A stretch of DNA of 64,000 bases from contig NZ_CALEJS010000013.1 in NCBI RefSeq assembly GCF_937898475.1, forward strand, positions 62,001 through 126,000, given 5' to 3'. Shown in pieces: positions 59,938-64,000 of this stretch (positions within the stretch are counted from its first letter, which is position 1; each line of letters begins with the position of its first letter). This DNA comes from an uncultured Chitinophaga sp. GTDB taxonomy: Bacteria > Bacteroidota > Bacteroidia > Chitinophagales > Chitinophagaceae. The notes under the pieces are model-generated. The model made no database searches, was not told the DNA's origin, and was given only the letters and a program-made list of their open reading frames with translations. Position numbers and translations under genes: made by a program.

Positions 59938-60343
59938 ATCTTCCTATGAGGCTGTCAAAGCTCAGACGGCCGGGACCACAGAACAGGATCACGATAAAAA
60001 CAGCCAGGTACAGGATGGCCTTTTCTTTCTGAGCGATGGGGTCATGCCCGTGGATCATAAAAAGCGCTACGGCCATCAGGATCACCAGGGGGATAGCCGC
60101 CAGGCGGGTAAGCAGCCCCAGGATAATAAAAACAGAACAAAATACTTCGGCGAAAACCGTCATGCCCAGCGAAGTAGCCTTGCCTACATGCAGGGGATCT
60201 GCAAATTTATGGGCCAGGCCGGCGAAATTCATCAGTTTAGGCCAGCCATGTGTTAACATCATTGCTCCAAACACCACCCGCAACAACAAAAGGGAAAAGT
60301 TAACCGTTCCATTGGTAAAGCCGGCAGAAAAGAGTTTTCTCAT
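59936..60343 (-). CDS. DoxX-family membrane protein
   Basis: The 135-residue protein has four hydrophobic helices and the DoxX pattern LLLLRVVFGAMMLTHGWPKL and FAEVFCSVFIILGLLTRLAA. Family members are inner-membrane proteins linked to oxidative or thiosulfate metabolism, with unclear activity. I start it at the ATG ending at 60343, where the family begins. Confidence 0.87.
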   Translation of the reverse strand: MRKLFSAGFTNGTVNFSLLLLRVVFGAMMLTHGWPKLMNFAGLAHKFADPLHVGKATSLGMTVFAEVFCSVFIILGLLTRLAAIPLVILMAVALFMIHGHDPIAQKEKAILYLAVFIVILFCGPGRLSFDSLIGR

Positions 60344-60421
60344 AGAATTTAAATATGGTTTAATTCTTGCTAATGAAATTGCCTGCAAGATAGGGGAATA
60401 CGCATATGCCAGGGGTTAGAG

Positions 60422-60458
60422 TTATCCACATTATGGTTATCCACATCACTGTAGATAA
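60422..60458 (+). promoter_or_regulatory. Cluster of DnaA boxes
   Basis: TTATCCACA occurs at 60422-60430 and 60437-60445, both exact matches to the high-affinity DnaA 9-mer, 15 nt apart in the same direction. TTATCTACA, one mismatch, follows on the opposite strand at 60450-60458. An A/T-rich stretch lies just to the right. Confidence 0.65.
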
Positions 60459-60487
60459 GCTGTCAGAGTGAAAAAGGTTTAAACTTT

Positions 60488-60495
60488 TATATTTG
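60488..60495 (+). promoter_or_regulatory. -7 element upstream of TPR gene
   Basis: TATATTTG, a perfect TAnnTTTG, lies 160 nt upstream of the chosen TPR start. No clear -33 box is seen. Confidence 0.4.
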
Positions 60496-60654
60496 CTACC
60501 ATTGATTTAGCGTTTACTGGTTTATCCGTTTTCTTCGTTGAACGACCCTCCGGACTATTGATACCCTGCCAACATTAATTACCTGACATTCAATAGCCAT
60601 TAGTCAATGAAGGAAACAGGTAAGCCAATAAACTATTTTAACAAATACAAGCGC

Positions 60655-63600
60655 ATGCAATTTATAAGAAAGATCGTGGTTTCCGGACATTTGTATTTAT
60701 CCCTGCTGGCTCTGGGAGGCGCCGGCCTGGCCGCCATTACCCCTGCCCAGGCCCAGCATACCCGTATTTATACTGACCAGGATAAAGTTTTCAAGGATGC
60801 ACAGCAGCTTTTCCAGCAGGAGAAATACGCGGTGTCTATGCAGCTTTTCAGGCAGGTGCTGGATAATATCAACTATTTCCAGGAAACCAACCGCTCGCTT
60901 GTAAAAACAGATGCAGCCTACTACTATACCGTGTGTGCGCTGAAACTGCAGCAGGCCGACGCGGAGAAAATGGCGCAGCAATACCTGCAACGCACCAACA
61001 ACAATGCCCGGGAGCAACTGGTAAGCTACCAGCTGGCCAAATACTACTTTCACCGCAACAAGCTGAAAGAGGCCATCCCCCTGTATGAAAAGGCCAACAT
61101 CGACAACCTTTCCAACGACGAAATAGCCGATGCTAAATTTGAGCTGGCCTACTGTTACTTCAATGTAAAAGATTTCCAGAAAGCCCAGCCTCTGTTTGCC
61201 TCTATTAAAGAAATAGAAGGCAAATACTACATACCCGCGAATTATTACTATGGCTTTATTGCTTACAACAACCGGCAGTACAGCGAGGCGCTCGCCAGCT
61301 TTAAACGGGTGGAGAAAGAACCCAAATACGCTGGCATCGTGCCCTACTACATTGCAGAGATCTACTACTTCCAGGGCAAAAAGGATGAAGTGATCCGCAT
61401 TGCAGAACCGCTGCTGCAGAAAGGCAATGTATACTACGATGCAGAACTGAAGCAGTTATTAGGACAAGCCTATTTTGAGAAAAAAGACTATAAAAAAGCG
61501 CTGCCTTACCTGCAGGAATACCAGGACAATGCAGAAGAAGTAAGGAAAGAAGATGTTTACCAGCTGTCTTACTGCTACTACCAGACGGGCGACTATAACA
61601 AAGCCATCAGCGGTTTTAAACAGCTGAGCGGCGAAAAGGATTCACTGGGACAGAACTCCATGTACCTGCTGGGCGACTGTTACCTGCGCACCGGCCAGAA
61701 GGCCAATGCACGTAATGCCTTTGCCTTTGGCGCCCGCAACAACGCCAACCCGCAACAGCAGGAAATATCGCGGTTCAATTACGGCAAGCTTTCTTATGAA
61801 CTGGGCTACCAGGACGCAGCGCTGACAGAGCTGACCAATTTTGTAAACACCTACCCGCGATCTGCTTACAACAAAGAAGCGAAAGAGATACTGGTCAGCC
61901 TTTTTGCCAGCACCAATAACTACCAGGACGCCATCACCACCATTGAGTCGCTCCCTGAAAAGAACCCGACCGTGCTCCGCGCCTACCAGCGGGTAGCCTA
62001 CGGAAGAGCCACCCAGCTGATAAACGATCAGCAGCTGGGTGAGGCAGACCGCCTGCTGGATATTGCCATCAAAAATGCCTATGATCCGAACATCAAACAG
62101 CTGGCGCATTTCTGGAAAGCCGAAATTGCCCTGCGCCAGCAACGTACCGATAACGCCATCATCAACCTCAATGCCTACCTGACCGGCGGCGTGCCTTCCT
62201 CCGGGGAAGCCAATGCACAGACGGCCAGCTATAACATGGGGTACAGCCTGCTGAAGAAAGAGGACTATACCCATGCCCTGCAGCATTTTGAAGCTGCCCA
62301 GCGTGTCAGCGGGCCCAATGCGCCACGCATCGCCAACGATGCATTACTGCGCAGCGCAGACTGCTACTACATGCTGAAAGATTTTGGCAAGGCCACCGCC
62401 TTGTATGACCGCGTGATCGCCAAAAATGACCCGGACGCAGACTATGCTACTTACCAGAAGGCGGTGATACTGGGCATACAGGGTAAATACAATGAGAAAC
62501 TGGCCCTGCTGAAACAGCTGGGTAACAAATATCCTTCTTCCAGCTTCGGCAACGACGCAGATTTTGAGATCGCCAACACCTACCTGGCTTCAGAAAAATA
62601 CACAGAAGCGATCCCCTTCCTGGAGCGTGTGCTGCAGAAACAGCCCAACGGGCCCAATGCACCAAGGGCGCTGCTAAAACTGGGACTGTGCTATTTTAAC
62701 CGGGATAATGATAACAAGGCCCTCTCCTATTACCGCCAGGTAGTAGAGAAATATCCCAACTCGGCAGAAGCCGGAGAAGCATTGGCGGCCATCAAAGACA
62801 TTTACATCAGCCAGGGCAAAACCGATGATTACGTAGCCCTGCTCAAAGCCAGCGGCCGTACCGTAACTGCATCTGCAGCGGATTCTCTTGCCTATGCAGC
62901 GGCAGAAGCCAAGTTCAACGGCAATGATTGCAGCGGCGCTACCGCGGCTTTCAACAACTACATCAAACAATATCCCAACGGGCAGTTCCTGCTGCCTGCT
63001 TACTTCTATAAATCAGAATGCGCCTATAACAATAAAGATTATACGGCCGCATTGCCGGGGTATGAGTTCATCCTCTCCGGGAACAACAGCATTTATGCGG
63101 AGCGCGCCGCCCAGCAGGCCGCCAACATTTATTTCTACCAGGTAAAGAATTATGAAAAAGCCCGCAACTATTACCTGCAGCTGCAGGACCTGAGCACGGG
63201 CAAAGAAAATACCCTGACCGCCACCCGTGGCCTCTTACGCAGCAACCTGCAGTTAGGGCACTGGGATGAGGCAGGCAATTATGCGGAAATGCTGCTGTCT
63301 TCTTCCAGCATCAGCACAGACGACCAGATACTGGGACATTATGCCATGGGCCGTTCCCTGCAGGAAGCCGGCAAACATGACGATGCCATCAGCGAGTTCA
63401 AAACAGTGGCAGGCATGACAAAATCCGAGACCGGCGCTGAAGCCCGTTATTATACAGGTATCAGTTACCTGAAAAAGAACGAGCTGGATGCTGCGGAAAA
63501 GGCAGGCTTTGACGTGATCAAAAACACCCCTTCCTATGGATACTGGGTGGCAAAAGCCTATATCCTGCTGGGAGATGTATATACCCAACAGAAAGATTAT

Positions 63601-63726
63601 TTCAATGCCAAAGCCACTTTCCAGAGCCTGGCTGAGAATTGCCCGATACCGGAGCTGAAACAGGAAGCAAAAGAAAAACTGGGTAAAGTAGAAGCAGCAG
63701 AAAAAGCAGCTTCCAAGATCAAGTAA
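60655..63726 (+). CDS. Large TPR-repeat secreted protein
   Basis: From ATG 60655 the 1023-residue protein has a signal peptide (VVSGHLYLSLLALGGAGLAA, cleavage near TPAQAQ) and then TPR units along its whole length, for example KFELAYCYFNVKDFQKAQPL and LLKLGLCYFNRDNDNKALSY. It is probably periplasmic and acts as a protein-binding scaffold. ATG 60607 would add 16 residues before the signal peptide and is less likely. The next gene, an outer-membrane protein, begins 27 nt after the stop, a pairing often seen in Bacteroidota. Confidence 0.88.
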   Translation: MQFIRKIVVSGHLYLSLLALGGAGLAAITPAQAQHTRIYTDQDKVFKDAQQLFQQEKYAVSMQLFRQVLDNINYFQETNRSLVKTDAAYYYTVCALKLQQADAEKMAQQYLQRTNNNAREQLVSYQLAKYYFHRNKLKEAIPLYEKANIDNLSNDEIADAKFELAYCYFNVKDFQKAQPLFASIKEIEGKYYIPANYYYGFIAYNNRQYSEALASFKRVEKEPKYAGIVPYYIAEIYYFQGKKDEVIRIAEPLLQKGNVYYDAELKQLLGQAYFEKKDYKKALPYLQEYQDNAEEVRKEDVYQLSYCYYQTGDYNKAISGFKQLSGEKDSLGQNSMYLLGDCYLRTGQKANARNAFAFGARNNANPQQQEISRFNYGKLSYELGYQDAALTELTNFVNTYPRSAYNKEAKEILVSLFASTNNYQDAITTIESLPEKNPTVLRAYQRVAYGRATQLINDQQLGEADRLLDIAIKNAYDPNIKQLAHFWKAEIALRQQRTDNAIINLNAYLTGGVPSSGEANAQTASYNMGYSLLKKEDYTHALQHFEAAQRVSGPNAPRIANDALLRSADCYYMLKDFGKATALYDRVIAKNDPDADYATYQKAVILGIQGKYNEKLALLKQLGNKYPSSSFGNDADFEIANTYLASEKYTEAIPFLERVLQKQPNGPNAPRALLKLGLCYFNRDNDNKALSYYRQVVEKYPNSAEAGEALAAIKDIYISQGKTDDYVALLKASGRTVTASAADSLAYAAAEAKFNGNDCSGATAAFNNYIKQYPNGQFLLPAYFYKSECAYNNKDYTAALPGYEFILSGNNSIYAERAAQQAANIYFYQVKNYEKARNYYLQLQDLSTGKENTLTATRGLLRSNLQLGHWDEAGNYAEMLLSSSSISTDDQILGHYAMGRSLQEAGKHDDAISEFKTVAGMTKSETGAEARYYTGISYLKKNELDAAEKAGFDVIKNTPSYGYWVAKAYILLGDVYTQQKDYFNAKATFQSLAENCPIPELKQEAKEKLGKVEAAEKAASKIK

Positions 63727-63753
63727 AAAAGTTAAAAGTAAAAAGCAAAACGA

Positions 63754-64000
63754 ATGAAGGGTTATACCAAATATATGAGCAGGTGGGGAATGGGAACGGC
63801 GCTGGTTGTTGCAGCCCTTGGACTTCAACAACCGGTGCAGGCGCAGGACTCGCTGAAACAGGAAACGATCGACATTATCTCTACCTATCAGCCCAAATTG
63901 CGCGACGCCGCCAAGCTGAACTTAACGGCTTCACTGCCCGGTACGGATACTGCCCGTCCGCGCCTGTTGTACCAGGTACCGGCCCTTAACCTGGCTTTCA
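63754..64000 (+). CDS. Probable outer-membrane barrel protein, N-terminal part only
   Basis: About 82 residues are visible. A signal peptide (ALVVAALGLQQPVQAQ) is followed by QETIDIISTYQPKLRDAAKL, which resembles the start of plug-less TonB-receptor-like barrel proteins encoded directly after a TPR gene in Bacteroidota. The rest lies beyond the window. Assignment rests on this short motif and the gene order. Confidence 0.6.
   Translation, partial: MKGYTKYMSRWGMGTALVVAALGLQQPVQAQDSLKQETIDIISTYQPKLRDAAKLNLTASLPGTDTARPRLLYQVPALNLAF

Larger units (their letters stand above)
60344..60654. other. 311-nt intergenic region with DnaA boxes
   Basis: The divergent gap between DoxX and the TPR gene contains two perfect DnaA boxes, one inverted near-box, an A/T-rich stretch and a -7-like element. 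An ATG at 60607 in frame with the TPR gene would shorten the gap by 48 nt. Confidence 0.6.

Overview
The window looks like the chromosome of a Bacteroidota species close to Chitinophaga. Supporting signs are a SusC/SusD pair, a protein with SprB-like repeats and a type B T9SS sorting domain, a UpxY-type NusG paralogue, a YtxJ-like thiol protein, many secreted or lipid-anchored proteins, and promoters of the TTTG-N20-TAnnTTTG type. I see no rRNA, tRNA, insertion sequence, phage or CRISPR array. Function calls come from reading motifs and family resemblance by eye; no database search was run.

Region 1 (1-19.5 kb, all minus strand) is one exopolysaccharide locus, read from right to left: a LuxR-type response regulator, Wza-like export lipoprotein, Wzc-like tyrosine autokinase, UpxY-like antiterminator, GDP-fucose enzymes (ManC, Gmd, Fcl), UDP-glucose dehydrogenase, Wzx flippase, Wzy polymerase, five glycosyltransferases, a pyruvyl transferase, a VanZ-like membrane protein and a WcaF-like acetyltransferase. 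The set predicts a fucose- and glucuronate-containing, pyruvylated and acetylated polymer, broadly like colanic acid. No priming sugar-phosphate transferase is present, and the last gene runs off the left edge.

Region 2 (20-31 kb) holds a histidine kinase with a receiver-only partner, a secreted MetX-like hydrolase, a T9SS-sorted repeat protein, a gene of unknown function, a DUF4412-like secreted protein, a very large FG-GAP lipoprotein and an orphan LuxE-like protein. Region 3 (31-43 kb) is mostly metabolism: a small lipoprotein, acyl-CoA carboxylase beta subunit, UbiA-like membrane protein, M42 peptidase, BioB, AroQ, UbiX-like protein, glutathione peroxidase, YtxJ with a tiny lipoprotein, Mpl, an exonuclease, a dolichol-phosphate-mannose-synthase-like enzyme and an EamA transporter. 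Region 4 (43-54 kb) has SusC/SusD followed by a secreted S9 peptidase, then an AraC regulator, GNAT, DUF985 and DUF4230 proteins. Region 5 (54-64 kb) has an RRM protein, a repeat-rich 0.6 kb intergenic region, a second LuxR-type regulator, an E2 acyltransferase, CinA, a thioesterase, DoxX, and a TPR protein followed by the start of an outer-membrane protein.

The most unusual signal is not a gene. At least 16 intergenic sites carry long perfect or imperfect palindromes whose arms are built from short repeated words. Nearly all begin at, or overlap, a stop codon. Several sites share the same word although their genes are unrelated. A second point of interest is a pair of perfect DnaA boxes upstream of the TPR gene, where gene direction switches from minus to plus.
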